A DNA stretch of 64,000 nucleotides from Himantopus leucocephalus (lineage: Eukaryota; Chordata; Aves; Charadriiformes; Recurvirostridae). The notes under the pieces are model-generated. The model saw only the letters and a program-made list of their open reading frames with translations, searched no databases and was not told where the DNA came from. How positions within the stretch are numbered: position 1 is the stretch's first letter; the number at the start of each line of letters is the position of its first letter. Made by a program: the position numbers and the translations under genes. The stretch lies in NCBI GenBank assembly GCA_003993805.1, contig RSEF01000004.1, positions 23,686,930 through 23,750,929 of the forward strand, given 5' to 3'. This document shows positions 12,393 to 26,399 of this stretch, in pieces.

Positions 12393-15300
12393 TCTAAATT
12401 AGACACTTCTGATTTTTATTTTATAAATAGTTTTGTTGTATTCCTGTCTGTTGCTGTGCCAGAAATGAGAAAGATCACTACCTGATCAACAAAAATAGAA
12501 ACAGCATGGCTGAACAAATGTCTTAACGACTATCAGTGGGACAGCCATCATTGCAACAAAGGCATTGAAGTAAGAGTCTCAAAAGAACTTGAATAAGTGG
12601 AAAAAGATTTGGTTCATGTACCCTGATCTTCCTATTAGAAAAAGGCAAAGTGGTTGATGGTAGAGCTGTATGAAAAAGGAACACATTACTGAGAAGAAAA
12701 TGTATCTGTCAATATCTGTAAGAAATATGTAAGAAAAAGATTACTTTTAAATAGCAGGGGAAAAAAAGAAAAAATAAACAGAACACTAGCCCTCCAGAAA
12801 AAAAAGGTTTTCTGTCCCCAGGAGGATTAATAATTGACATGTAGCAGCTTCCGTGGTTGAACAGCCACTAAACAGATGGATGGATATGATTATTCCCTCT
12901 CATATATTTACTAATGGAAAGTTCCCAGTACAAACATTAACATAGTCTGAATTGCTTTATGCTCTTGAGATTTTTAGTTCCATAAATATTTTTGGCAGCT
13001 TGGCTAAGGGGATTTAATTCTCTGGCCCTTACTTTATTTCATACTTCTAAAGCATAGTTTTTACTATTTCCCACAGAGCAGCACCACTGAAATCACAAAT
13101 CCAAACTGTTGCCTCTTCTCTGAGAACACTGCGCTACTTCACTCCCTTGCTGAAGAAACACATTATATGAAGATTTCCTGATTCTACTTGTCCATGTAGC
13201 ATAAGAGCAGGATTTCATATAATTACCTTGATTTGATGTAGTGGGCTCAGCACTTGTACTAATACATGCCTGTATTTTTATAACGTTGACAATTCACACT
13301 TTCTCTTGTACTCTAGAATTTTCTGTGTTGGTATATGCACAAATAAATATTCTTCTTTGGTCATTTCCTAGCATATATTATTACATTTCAATTGAAAAAG
13401 TTTATTCTAAAAGTACAGAGTGAATTGCTTGGAGCTTTCAGGTTGCTTTGCTGTAAACCCATACTTCCAGGGGGAATGCTAGAGATTTTGCAAAATTCTG
13501 AACTCTTAGACATCTTCCTTCCTCATACATATATATTGCTGACCAACAAAACCCCAGAAATATTCTGCATTTCATTAATTAAAATTAATTCAGACAGTAT
13601 TTGATTATTTGTAAAATTAATATGGCTCCTACCAAATGTGATCCTTTGTTATATCTCACTAAAAAATGTATGCAGAATGTTTCAAAAGTCTAGCTCAAAT
13701 ATCCTGACAGAAAAATGAACGATCTAACCCTCTAGCAATAGAGGCCTTATAAAACTGTGGGCAACAGCCTGTACTTTGACTCCAAATCTCAGGTGTATAA
13801 ACACAAACCACAAGCCTTTGGTATGTAATCTTGTTGTTTTCCTCCTACTGGCAACAGTGCTGATAAAAGTCCCCTCTCAGTTCTCTCAGCCTTCCTGCTA
13901 CACCATTCCCTCTTTCAATAACGAATTTTTTCTGAAATACTTCTTAAGCGGTGGATTGTAATGTTATACAAGGTTATAAAAATAAGAGCACGGTGTGTAA
14001 GGACAAGTTCTACTCTGTCTTCTATGAGAACACAAGATTACCTCTTTTCCTTGGTGGTACCCATTTAACTCAATTATCTTGTCTTTGACGGTGGCCACTA
14101 CGAGATGAGTAGGAAGGAAAGACACACAGAGCCCTTTCTCTTGGGGCACAAGACAACTTCTCAGTCTCTAGCAACTCGTAGCACAACCTCATGTGCTAGA
14201 GATGCCACCTGGACAAATATCCATCTTCATTTGTTCCTTTAGACAAAAGACGTTAATTTCTTCAATCTATGAAGCACAATTTCTTATTCATTGGATCACC
14301 CTTGTCTCTCTCTTCTGGATTATCTCTACTTGGTCCCATAGGAGAAGACACGTTAGTATGCTTTCTGAGCTGTAATGAGTTGACATGCAAATATATCTAG
14401 GATTTTACTAAAATCCCATGTGCAGTGTTTTCTTCTGTTAAGCTACATGCATTTTCTTCTCTTACATAGCTTAGGGGAATGCACCACTGGGTGTACAAAG
14501 TGTGAGTATCCTGAAGATAGGCACCTTTGAATTTATTGTCTGAACAAGAAAGAGGCCCAGATTAAGCTGTGAATAATTTATTTGCTTACATATATCAGAA
14601 TATGGAATAGGGCAAGATTTTTCTTCCCTCCTTCCATCTAAGAAAGCATATGATTCATTCAGTAAGGGCTTATTACTCTGGTATTGATTCAGCAGTTTTT
14701 TCCCCTCTGTTTCACTCTTCAGCCCAGTGTTCCCAAAACATACGCTGGTGGGGAAAGTTCATACCCTGGAAATTCAGCGTTTCATGTTTGGCCAAAGCAA
14801 AGTCAGGCTGTTAAAATAAAATGTCAAGATAATTTGCTTGTTAATGATCTAACATAACTGGACGCAGGGCTTCAGACAGGAACCAACTTCAAAGCTGGTA
14901 AGAAAAACAATCTCAACACAATGGTACTGTTGTCATATTTTTACTTGCAGATACTTTTCATGAATGTAATAATGATGATTTGAAAGTTTATAGGGATTTG
15001 TTATAATTACTGATTAAAAAAGCAAGGAAGTAATAGTGAATCTGTGACCATAGGAAAGTCAGGTTGGCCTCCAGTAATTGGCAACTATATTGCAAAACCA
15101 GGAAAATATGGGCATGTATATCAGGCCCTTAATTCATGGCAGATTCAAATACCCTTTTCTTCCCAGTTCTGCGTTTGGTTTGGTTTTGCTTTTCGTTCTT
15201 TCTGCTGAAGAAGGAAAAGAAAAGTGCGATAAAAATAAAACAGACAGCTGTGAACCAAGGCATTTTCAATTTTCACCTTGCCTCCATGTTTTTTGTTCCT

Positions 15301-15898
15301 TTAATAAGCTATTTTCCTGATTTTAAATAACTATATATCAATCTGACTGCAATGATAAAGCTTGATTTCTTTAAATGGTTCAAATAAAAATATTTCTTTC
15401 TCTTCTTCATTGCTGCTTAGTGCTGGCTTGGACTCCCCCCTAACCTTCCACTCTACTTCTGGCAATATGTATAGAGCAGGTGGCATTTTCTCACAACAGT
15501 GGCTGGATGGCAAACATGTCAGCCCCTATTATTTTTTTTTTTTTGGTATTTTTTTAGGGGAAAAAATAAAGATACTAGTAAAACCTCTATTATGCAGCCC
15601 CAGGTCAATCTTTGTCCTGCTGTAGGTACGTTTTTAGGAGGAAAATTCTATTTCTCTGATTTTCCTCTCAAGTAGGGCATTGTTTGTGATCTAATAACAG
15701 ATCTAGCTACCCACTGTATTACCTTTCCCATGTTTAAAATTCTTGCAGAGTTATAATCCCTTTCATTTCCTGCTTTTTAATGAATGGATTTTATATAACT
15801 GTTCATTAGTGTAATTGTTGTTGATTTTTATTTTTCACTTCATTATTTCTCCAACAAAACTTATGCCACTGTTACTCTCTTAGCAAAACAGAGCAAAT

Positions 15899-16014
15899 TA
15901 ATCTCAGCATCTGGGAAAACTCTTTGTAGGTGAGCATAAATAAGAAGTAAGACTCTTCTTACATTAGAGTTCTTGCTTATGCTCACCTACAAACAGAGCC
16001 CAGGATGCCTGAGG
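15899..16014. repeat. Long imperfect inverted repeat (hairpin)
   Basis: A perfect 17-base arm, TTTGTAGGTGAGCATAA (15923-15939), is matched by its exact complement at 15977-15993. Pairing continues inward (AAGAA 15942-15946 with TTCTT 15970-15974, then GTAAGA 15947-15952 with TCTTAC 15957-15962 around a CTCT loop). It also continues outward with gaps (GCATCTGGG 15907-15915 against CCCAGgATGC 15999-16008, and further to about 15899/16014). The structure could be a foldback or MITE-like element, a microRNA-type precursor, or a local inverted duplication. Strand is undetermined and no function is shown. Confidence 0.8.
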
Positions 16015-19000
16015 ATACCTTCAGGAGATATTTAGCTGACATCTAGATACATCAAGCTCTTTAATCTTTACAAGAGGCCTCTTTGACAAGACAGTCAGTT
16101 CATGTTAGTAGTGTTCTCTGAGTCCTAATTCGAAAGAAACGGACTGAGAGCAGGAGAGCTTTGCTGTACCGCTACAAGTTTCAGTAACTACCCGCCTAAA
16201 TGAGAGCCGAAGTAACAGTCCTGAACTGAATGACTCCAATGCTGATAACCCCAGTTATTCATTCCTTCCTAATGGATAGCCTCAGAAATAGCTCCTTTTA
16301 GCCTGAGCATCAAGCAAGTGCCGTAAAGAACCCCTCCATCTCCCTAAAGGCTTGTTACAATTTTCCCACTTGTTTTTGATTTACATATCAGTCACAGAGA
16401 CGCTGGTGCTGATTTCCTGAACATCCTCTATGCAACTTCAGAAGAGCAAAAAAGGATGGTTGGGCTGGAATAAAGGCAGACACTTCAAAGCCTGAATGTG
16501 AATAGCTGGGAGACCAATAAGACGAGGATATATAATAATCACTTTATGTTAAGAGACACTTAAGCTTCTGTGACATATTTATTGTGCAGACTGAAGTTCT
16601 AGTATGAGCCTCTTGTGGAGATGTTACGCCAGAAGCAGAAGCTCTATTAGAAGTCATGGCTGTTTACTCTTTGTCAACAAAGGCCAGTCACAAATACCAT
16701 GAATTTTACATTGTTGCTCTTTCTCATCTGGAGCAGTCTATAAAGAGTTTATAAATGGAATCAATTTATGTGTTTCTAGTGAGACTACTACAATAGAAAG
16801 CTGCAATAAAGTTCTATTTTCTGCTTTATTTCTGTATTTTCTCTATTTTTCTCTCTATTAATTTCACTTTCCACTGACTTTTTCTCGTTATTTATTCTTT
16901 GTCAGCGTCATTTACACATGCTATGCTGTGTGTAGTTACCTTTACTTGGGTATCACACCACCTCTGATCCCATGCCAAACTATCTTTCTAATCAGTAACC
17001 TCTTCCACTGCCTCAAAAAGATAAAATTAATTGAAGCAAAGCTAACATTTACTAGAATGAGATAGATATTCAAAAACTGAATATATTTCTATCTAAAATA
17101 TACACAGCCACTTTGTTAATCAGGATTTTCATCAAAATAGGATGATTTATTTCAAATAACTTCTGTTTATTACAAGGGTATCATTAACCCCATTCTTGCT
17201 GATCATTGAGCAAAACATTATTTTTTAACTTTGAAGCTTGGTATCAGATAGAAGATAATATCGCAAAAGGCAAGATATGGAAGAAACATTTGCCCTATGT
17301 AAGCTTTACAGGATGTCATTATTAGGGGTTTCTTCTCCTTACAAAAACCATGACAAAGAAGGGTAAGAGTGAAATAGAAGATTGAAATACTGGAATAATC
17401 ATCTTTGCCAGCTATGCAAACCACTGAAGGGCAGACCCACAGCAGCGTATTGATTGTTTGGGCTCTGGGAGAAATGCGGGAAATGGCAGTGCTGGGGCAG
17501 AATACTTTGGATTTATTCACACACTCCTTGATCTCCGTGGTGAACACTTACACGCAGGAGCAGTCCTGCTGGCTTCAAAGGGCTGTGCTGGGTGAGAAAA
17601 TACTCCCCACCAGGAGCAAGGTTGGAGAAGCCAGTGGAGGTCACTCGGGGCTTCCCAACAATGTAAACAAGGCTGACTACCCCAGGGCCCTTGGGTGGGG
17701 AAGGGCATCAGGGTGCTGAGGAAGGGCTGGCGACTGCTACATGAGGACTGTAGGGCTATGGTGAAGACGGAGCAGAGGGGCTAGGATGGTGAGGAGGAGT
17801 GGGTTTGAGGAGATGGGAAGAGATCATTAATGGCCTCCGAGGTATGAGTGTGGGACTGGAAGTGGAGATTTCATCTTCTTGGGGGAAAGGAATGATGGTA
17901 AATGGAGGTCAATGAAATTTGAAGAGCTCTGAGTGGGATAAAGGCAAGGTTTCAGGGAGCTGTGGAAGCCTGGCAAGAAAGGCAAATCTCTTTCACTCTT
18001 TTTTTCTCCCTTCCTCACCCACGTGTTTCACCATGCCTCTTTTTTTTGGGATCCCTGTCTACTTCGCCTCTTCCCATGACTCATAAGCCACACTCCTCAC
18101 TCACCCCATCCCAGCACACGGCCCCATGCAGCCACACGCCTCCACTCCTGCAAGACACAAGGGTCCCACTGCTTCCCTGCAGCCAGGCCCTCCTCGATCT
18201 ACTGCACCTTCTGGGCTGGAGGGAAGGGACGGAGCAGGGCTGGGCTGCTGGATGAGGGAGACCGGAGAATGAGACTTTCTGCTGATGTCATCCCCAAAGA
18301 TAAAGTGGCTGTGGCAGTGACACCTACTGCTGCTGGGAAGGGCTAGTTCTGGTGCCATTACTGCTGCCCCACTCTTTGGCCCCTGCTTTAGCAGCAACAT
18401 CCAGAGAACATGAGAGCTTCATGAACAGGAGGTGGGGATTGGCATAGGCAAAGCGCAGTCTGCCAGCTACTGAATCTAACTGTTAATGGGCCATTAATGT
18501 CAACAAAAATCAATGGGAGTTACTCTAAACATGGGGTAAGCCTAAGGATGGCAATACAAAAACCTGTCAATTCTAAATGATTTTTCTCTGTATGATGCTT
18601 GTGCTTAATGGGTTGAATATAATTAACAATGCCTAGATATCTTCTACAATTTTATTTTCTGTGCAGGAATGCCCAACTCAAAGGGTCTTTTTCATGTTAC
18701 TAACACAATTTTTTTTCTCCATGCTAAAACCTCTCTGTTCAAGCAAGGTCATTTCTGTCTGTGGAAAAGCCGCACACTTTAGCGTGGTTCAAAGAACTCA
18801 TTGTGGCCCAGACTTAGAAGGGTATTCAGATGCTTCCAGATGGAAACCAGCACATAAGACATCAAAGCTCCTCACTCCCACTGATTTCACTGATACATTT
18901 TTAAATACCTCCAGATCAAAAAGGCCAAATCCACTAAGGAACCTAGATCCTACTTGCAAATTAAGGTGTCTACTTTTAAAATTAAATTGCTATTAGAAAT

Positions 19001-22000
19001 TTCAGAAATTCTGAGTAACTGCTTCCTCACCTCCGAGGTGCTTAAATTCTGCTGATTTGCATCCATAATGGCCCCTCGGTGCCTCTTGCTGCCCGGCATT
19101 CACAAAACACCGGGTGTGCCAAGGAGATCCAGATATTTTCACAAACTAGATACTCAAAAATATCTGTTAGACTAGTCATTCTCAGACCGTGCATTATTCA
19201 GGTAAAAGAGAAGGGATGTGTACATTCCACAACAGAACACTTCCGAGGCGACCTAGTCCCTTTGGCATGTAGGAGACAACTGATCGGTCCCTCCCCCTGC
19301 AGAACTGGAACAGGTGTTGAAGCTGCATTCCTCTTCATTCAGGTGAATACAGGCTGTGATGCTCCTGGGCTTCAAGGTCAGGCGAGGAAAGCGGCCATCC
19401 TGGGAGGGTTTCCCATTTAGAACTTGTCCCTCACCACAATTGCATTCTGATTTTTGGCTGACTTGGTGCCTCCTGGGATTTTCTTCTAGGTGCACAGTGT
19501 GGTTCCTACAGTTCAGTGCACTCCTTAAAAGTTAGGCTTTGCAGGGCTTATTATTGAGTTCTCCAAATCCTTCTCCAGGCTTTTTCCCAAATAGCTAGTT
19601 TTATCACTTTGACTGCTTGAACTCCTAACTGGAAAATTTCTCAGGCTGACTTCTCCTGGGCGCACTAAACCTGGATGTGCCTAGCCCTCTCCTCTTTACC
19701 AGGGTTATCGGACTGTGCTGACACAGCAACACTGGAAGCCACTCACTTCTTCCTCCTACCGCCTTCCACAGAGTGAGACACGCAGTGTGGGAAACAGTGC
19801 TTTGTAGCAACCCTCTCAGCACCCTGCGTGGGTGGGATTGAGCTTTGTCCTCAGTTACCTGTGGGATTTGGCTATCACCTGTGGGAGGGAACTGTTACAC
19901 ACTTCAACCACTGAGTCCAATGGAGATGATAAGTCAAGGCGTTCTGCCACCTACGCTCACAGCCCAGCCAGTTAATAATGTGAGCTGAAATCGATGCGCC
20001 AGGCCATGAACAGTACACATAATTTGCCAGCCATTCAATTGCCTCTGCTGTAGGAGCAATAACCTCTGGCAGAGAGAAAGGACAGACAGCTGGGGATGAT
20101 AACCTTTCAAATTGCTCTAACATGCATTTGGAAAGCCTATAAATCTGAATCCCTAAATACTAATTCTCTGCCATGAAGAATAACTGCAAGTGCATAACGG
20201 AGTTTTTTTTCTGTATTGCAGACTGCCAAAGGCAGACAGATCACTCAGATCACTCACTCTTTATCGAGGGACAATCAAACCTTCAGACCCGTGGCTCAAT
20301 GCAGTATGCTTAAAAAGTAACTGATAGTGGTCATCATTAGGACCACTAAATGTGATGACAATTTATGGATGATAATCTCCAGGGGCAGCTGTTCAGTGTC
20401 ATGTGCCATAGACTGGGCACATATTTGTTTCAAGTCAAACAACTCGTAGCTCTCCCTTTCCTTTGGGATAAGGCCCAAGGAAGCTGTTCTTTAACATGCT
20501 CAACACACTCTCTAATACAGTATCAGAGGCCTTACTTTAGGGCCAGCTCAAGAAATCAGAAATATCAGTGTTTCAAAGCTTGGTTTATAGCTATGAAGTG
20601 TTAAAAAAGTGTGGACTTAAACGGTGACTTGAAAAAACACACCTCTTTTAAAAAGAATAATAAAGTAAAGGCATTACTTTTCAAGCAGCAGTTCTATTAT
20701 TTTCTAGCTACAGCATACCAAGTACACACAGAATAGAGTATGGTTTTGTATTTAATTAACTCTTTGAGTTAGATGTTGAGGAAATTTGGGTTCATTTATG
20801 TTGTTTGTATTCCATTTTACTTATAATTAATTCTAGTGTCAGACAAATGCCCCCCTTGATTTCCCTTGAAATTACTGATTTCTTTTGGGGTTTTATCACA
20901 TTTTTGTACTACTTTTTTTTAAGAGGCCACCACCATCCTCTGACTTGTCTTTTCTGGTATTTAAAGCATTTTTACGATGAAACCTGTTAAATGAATTGCA
21001 TGACAAATAAAGTTAAGCCAGTGGGAGTTCACGCTGAATATAGGCTACTAGACAGGCAATTACAATGTTATGCTCAACAGTTATCATTTATTTGATTTTG
21101 TTTTTTCCTGTGCAGAAATTAACTAAGCTATTTTCATTCTTCTGAGAATCATTTTGGCTTTGATTTGAATCATTCTTCTCAGACACCATAAAGTGCAATA
21201 AACATTTCTGATATGTCGCCCAGTCTGGGGGAATTGTTTCTGTCTCCATTTTTATCGATGTTGATCTCCTCCATATAACAAAGAGGTATAAAGTACTCCC
21301 AAATATCCCTGTTTCTGAAAGGGATAAAAATGGTCTTGTTGAGTCCATAAGGGCAAGCCTAGCCTCCAACAAATATACCATTTCCCAAAGGCTGGAAGGA
21401 CAAGCACAAATATAAAAGAAATAATCATATCCCACATATCTCACTGCTGGTTGCTACAAGCATCAGTCTGAGACTATTTCAATCATCCATGTTCATAGAC
21501 GTTTCTTGGGGAGGGATGAGGTGCAAGTCTGGGGCAGGTCTGTTAGCGTAAATGCAGAGAACCTCTACTATCGACATTTATCCCAGCCATCATCATTGCC
21601 GAAACAAACTACAAATATGACTGTCTTCAATGGGAAACATTGCAATTAGGAGGATGACCCTTGTTAGGGAAGAGTTGTAGAACAGAGGATAAGGTGTTAT
21701 CCTTAAAGCATGGCTTACAAGTGCTCAGTGTCCAGGATTAAAGTAGACTTCAGCTCCACTGAGAGCCTGAGGAGCTGCCAGGAGTCCTCCTTCAAAGGAG
21801 GACTAGCGCACTGCATGGCAGTTTGTAGAACATTTATTTCACAGATGATGCTAAAGGCATCCTCAAAGAAGAATCTGGGAAATGGCCCAACTGAATGGTT
21901 AATGCCTCTCAAACCGCAGACAGGAGAACCCCTGCCCAGAAGCAGCTGAGTGCAGCAGTAGCTGCCTGGCAGCTTTCCGGGGCTTTTGAATAGGGGCCGT

Positions 22001-25000
22001 TCCACATAAGAAAGTCCACATGTGCTGCCTGAAAGTCCTAACAATCCTGACACCACATCGATGCAGAGAATTTCTCCGACGACCTATATATCAGATGTGT
22101 CTTTCAGTTTGTCTGGCCTACACCGAGGTGCAGTCTTGACAAAGCCTAAGAATATGCTCAGTATTTTAATGTGAAAGCTGCACTCTGCAGTAATCTGGGA
22201 AGATGGTTTAGAACTGTGCCGTTTTCCATCAGTGAAGTATTTACAGATGGCTTGCAAAATATGCTCACTGACATATTTCAGATCTGTCTACTGTGTGGTA
22301 ATAAACATGCTGTAGCTGCTGCATAAATTATTAGAAATAAATTGCTTTCTTCTAAAGCCAGAAAAAATAATATTACAGTAAAGTTACTAGAAAGAGCAGT
22401 AAAAGATTATTAAGAGAGAAAGATTTTTGTGCAACGTTATCATTATAAGCTGAATTTTCAGAATTTTCTAATTTAGGAGTAAAAATTTTGTTCTAGGTTT
22501 AAAGTTGGTGGATAAAATCTCAGCACTGGCATGCATTCTGTCTACATAATTGAGTCCAATTTTGCAAAGTAAGTAACTTCTTTTAGAGTCTTGCTCAGAT
22601 TGTAAACAAAGAAAGGTCTTGAATCAGGACAGTACCTGAACATAACAGACTAAGGTAATTCTTAGTTAGGACAGCACTTTCCTGCATTGTAAGTAGTATG
22701 CCTAACAGGGCTATTTTCTTCAACTGGATTAAAGCTATGATGCACAGTATTGCCAATCCCATCTTCAAAATTCATGCAGCTGGAGAAACATCAGACTTGT
22801 TTAAAAGTCGTAAGATTTTAAGCCTTGCATTTTTTATTTACTTTCTATTTTTTTTCTTTAGGCTACATTTCTGAAGCAGCTTCAAACCTTTCCATGAGAT
22901 CAGAGGGGCTCAAAATGTACTCAAAAATGAATAATCCTCTGCAATTTCTTGCTGCCAGCATTTGGGGCTTGAAGAGAAAGCATTAACAGTTGTGATACTT
23001 GCAATAACTTTACAAGAATTGGCAAAGCTGGCTCTGCCTCTGTCTAAATTTCAACTTTTCATATTTCAACTTTTCCCCTCAGCAAAAAGAACTGGGAAAA
23101 AAGACACAACCATTTCATGTATGTGCATGTATGTAACCTGTCTGTCCCATAGGGTTTGCTTCTGAACACTCTCAGCAATCACATCTGGCTTGGCTAATGG
23201 TCCTTTGTAACAGAACTATTTATTTTCCTCCCCATGTGCAGAAAAGCTGTCCCTAGATGCATCTTTTCTTTCTTTTTCCAAGATGCATAGAGTATCTTAC
23301 CTTAGGAGGGAAGTAGATCAGCTGTAAAGAGGTACATCATGTTATGGCTCACGTAAAAAACTGCGCTGTTTGAAAAAAGCCTGTATACTTCTTCAGTCAT
23401 TTAAAGATAAAGAAAGAATGATAAAAGACAGCTGTAGTAGAGGAAAAGACAAAAAGAAATCAAGGGAAGGAAGGCAGGGCTGACTGTACAATGGATATAT
23501 ATTGACAGACTGAGAAAATTGGGGCTCAGGGCTCATGCAGAGACAAGAGAAAGGAGAATCAAGTTTCAAACTGATTGTAAGGATAATACAGCTTTACTGA
23601 TCTTTCCTTAGGTTTCAAGCTGGGATTGCCACTGTGGACTGAATCAAGATTAGATGATAGGGAACAGAGAGGTCTAAGAAACTCACTGAAGCCCTGTATG
23701 ACCTACCGAGTCTGTAAGCAGACGCTGCCCAAGAGCCAGCCACCTGCCTCGCATGGTGTCATCAAGGGTGTAAATGCATGTACTCTTGGCAGCTTCCTAA
23801 TGCACTATGCCAGCACCGCTGGAGATAAAAAGGCTGGAGGAAGCTCAGAAAGTGTGAGGGGGAGATGTTCACCACTTGACTTCAGTGAGCTACCTCAGGT
23901 CTCTGCAATACTGGTTTAAGTGATGCAGCCGCTGCTATGGATACTGTCAGTCATACCTAAGAGTCTGAAGGTTAGTGAGCCTTCAAAGGTAATTTAAATA
24001 CTGGATGCTATTGAATTTTCCCCTGGGGAATACCAGAAAGGGTATTTGTCAGTGCTGATCCCAAGGGCGTTTGTGAGCAAAGAACGTGAGGGATAAACAT
24101 TTTGGCCTCTACAGTACTAGAGGTGCCACTATTCTGCCTCTGGATTTGCTCCTGGACAGCTTAACATATTCTCTCTCATGTTTCATGGCAATGCCATGAT
24201 TTATCTGGGCCGATGACAGAGGAAGATTTATGATTATATTTCCGGAACATCTAGTGCAGAAAAAACACTGAAAACAGAACGGCGGAGTTAAGCTGTGCAT
24301 CCCAGCAGCCTTTACTCAGTCCCTCTTGAAACTGAAAAGAGGCGCAGAGAATGGCTGCAAGTTGCTTCAGCTGAATTCACTGCAAGATGTAGGGAGTGCT
24401 GTGGGAGTGGGGCGAGCTCTTCAGCCTGGTTTCAGAGAATATTGGCTTTCAAATTTTGATTCCTTACTTCACTCTGGGCAGTGAGCCCTCTGTGCTAGCA
24501 ATGGGAAGTGTCAAGCAGCTGAGATCAATCGGGCATGATCAGAATTATGATTTGATTGTCCAGGGACAATGTCAGCAACGTGTTATAAGAACCTGTCAAA
24601 CAAGAAAACGAAAAAGTTTCTGCCTTGAGGGATTGTTCCTCAACAATCTCCAGCTCATCTGATCCCAGATTTCAACACTAACACATCCTAATATACCCTC
24701 TAGACACCCACTAAATTTCACAGTGTTCGAAATAAGCAGTGGATTTTAGAGCACCTTTAAAAAGAAACAAATTCCCATCCTTAATTATAGCAAAGCTTTT
24801 TTTTTTTCCCCCCCTGTGTGGCTACAATAGACCAAGCTACGTTAAGGCTGATGCAAGCAACAGAAAATTAAATTTAAAATCAGTGAAAGAATAACTGATT
24901 TTGGTTCTTACTATTGCTGTTATATATAGGGACATACAGATTGTAAATTACATGCAGAGCAAATTGTCATCCATTAATTGAAATGCCAGATAACCAGTCT

Positions 25001-26399
25001 GTGAGATTTCCCCCCCGCCTTGATTAGCTATTTGCTCTCCTACTCTCCAGGGGAGGGGGGGAAGAAAAAAGAATAGACATCCCATTTCAACCCTTTGCTC
25101 AAATATAGCACATTTCCAGGGGACGTGATTTGGCATTCTTCTCTCTGCATTGTGACACAGCAAATGGATATTAAAACCGCAACCTGATAATTGTCTGGAG
25201 ATGTTGTGATACCTGATGAATATAAACAAGCAGCCGTAAGCATGCCTTGGAACAGCTAGCAATGTATAAAGTAACTGTTTTCTTAGTATTTTCTGCAACA
25301 TAAAACCACCTTCTGGTGAGGGGGTGGTGGAGAGCTCCTTAGCATTTGCAGCCTTTCCTCTGAGCTGGGAGAAGGAACGATGAGAAATGGTGAAAAGTGA
25401 AGAAGCACTTTGCTGTGCAAGGTATTTAGAACAAGATGGACAGTGAAAGAAAAACAAAAAGGTTGGATAAGGAGAAGCTGCAGTTTTTGATTCTTATGAA
25501 ATCCTCAAAGTGAGAGGGAATGTCTGCCGAAAGGGACGATTCCCCCCTTGCACGGGGGAGCAGCTGCAAGGTGCTCCATGAGGAGGGGACGTGGTGTGCC
25601 ACGGGCTCTGCCCGCTCCGCGCCTGGCTCCTCGCCACCCCGCAGCCGGCACCTCGGAGCCACCGAGCACCGTGCAGACAGACCTCCCCTTTGGATCGTGT
25701 ATGGCAAGCAGGACAGACAGACAGACCAACCTCAGGCATGAGACAGATCCTGCTCCTCTGGGTGTTTGACATCAAGTGCTGTGATAAGCCAGGGAAAGGA
25801 CCTCCTCAGAGGATGAGGGGGTTATACAGCCTCCAGGACTTCTGGTCCTCCTTTAATTATTTAGGCCCAGCTTCTGATACCTTTATTAGAGCAACTCCTC
25901 ACTATTTGCTCACCATGCAAAGTTCAACAGCCACATCATCAGAAAACCTGGGAACAAAATTCAGCTGTATAAATTGGACTCTGATCCAGAAATGTTAATG
26001 ACTGCAGCAGAACAAAGCCCTAAAAATACATTCATTAAAAATAAAATTTGTTTTGTGCCTGCCTAACTCATTCTCTTTGCTCAACATACTTCTTATTTGA
26101 TTGGATTTACATCACTTTTAAGTTCTATAGATTTATAGGAATGATCCATATCTATTTAACGCTGTTTGTTCACCTCCTTTCATTTTTGCAGAGACCCATA
26201 TTTTCTCTAACTGCACTGAAAAAAATGACACGGTCAAACCAACAACAAAAAAAGTCCCTGCCATTGATAATTACCACACAGTTCTTTCAGTTGAGAAATA
26301 TCCCACACCATTTACTGCCTACTGAGATGCAATCAAAATTAAATGGGTGGAAATAACTCTGAAGTGGCAGCTTTAAGCTCTAGCAAAGGAGCGCAGGGT
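16015..26399. other. Intergenic, no recognisable gene
   Basis: Composition varies. Positions 17.6-18.3 kb are richer in G+C and partly purine-biased, and the rest is AT-rich. An open frame of 169 codons on the minus strand (24948-25457) has no recognisable domain and is within chance expectation. No repeat boundaries were identified. Confidence 0.7.
25596..25690. other. Small CpG-rich patch in AT-rich intergenic DNA
   Basis: This is a locally G+C-rich stretch with several CpGs (GCTCCGCGCCTGG, CCGGCACCTCGG) followed by a (GACA)n-like run near 25713-25728. It is short and isolated. It could be an unannotated promoter of a non-coding RNA, an enhancer or simply compositional noise. No splice donor or clear coding frame lies in it. 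Confidence 0.4.

Larger units (their letters stand above)
1..15898. other. Intergenic, no recognisable gene
   Basis: This is AT-rich sequence with short stop-limited frames only. Apart from the A21 run, a short duplication, the G-run tract and the weak candidate blocks listed separately, I see no repeat family, RNA gene or conserved coding exon. Confidence 0.75.

Noticed and set aside
18480..18990. Resemblance to an ancient amniote repeat (motifs such as CAATGGGAGTTACTC and CTCCCACTGATTTCA)
   Set aside because: Only short motifs match, and I cannot define boundaries or a family.
21783..21804. 10-base palindrome (AGTCCTCCTT/AAGGAGGACT)
   Set aside because: It is too short and isolated to infer function.
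24948..25457. 169-codon minus-strand frame
   Set aside because: No recognisable domain, signal or splice context. Given the number of frames searched, one or two of this length are plausible by chance.
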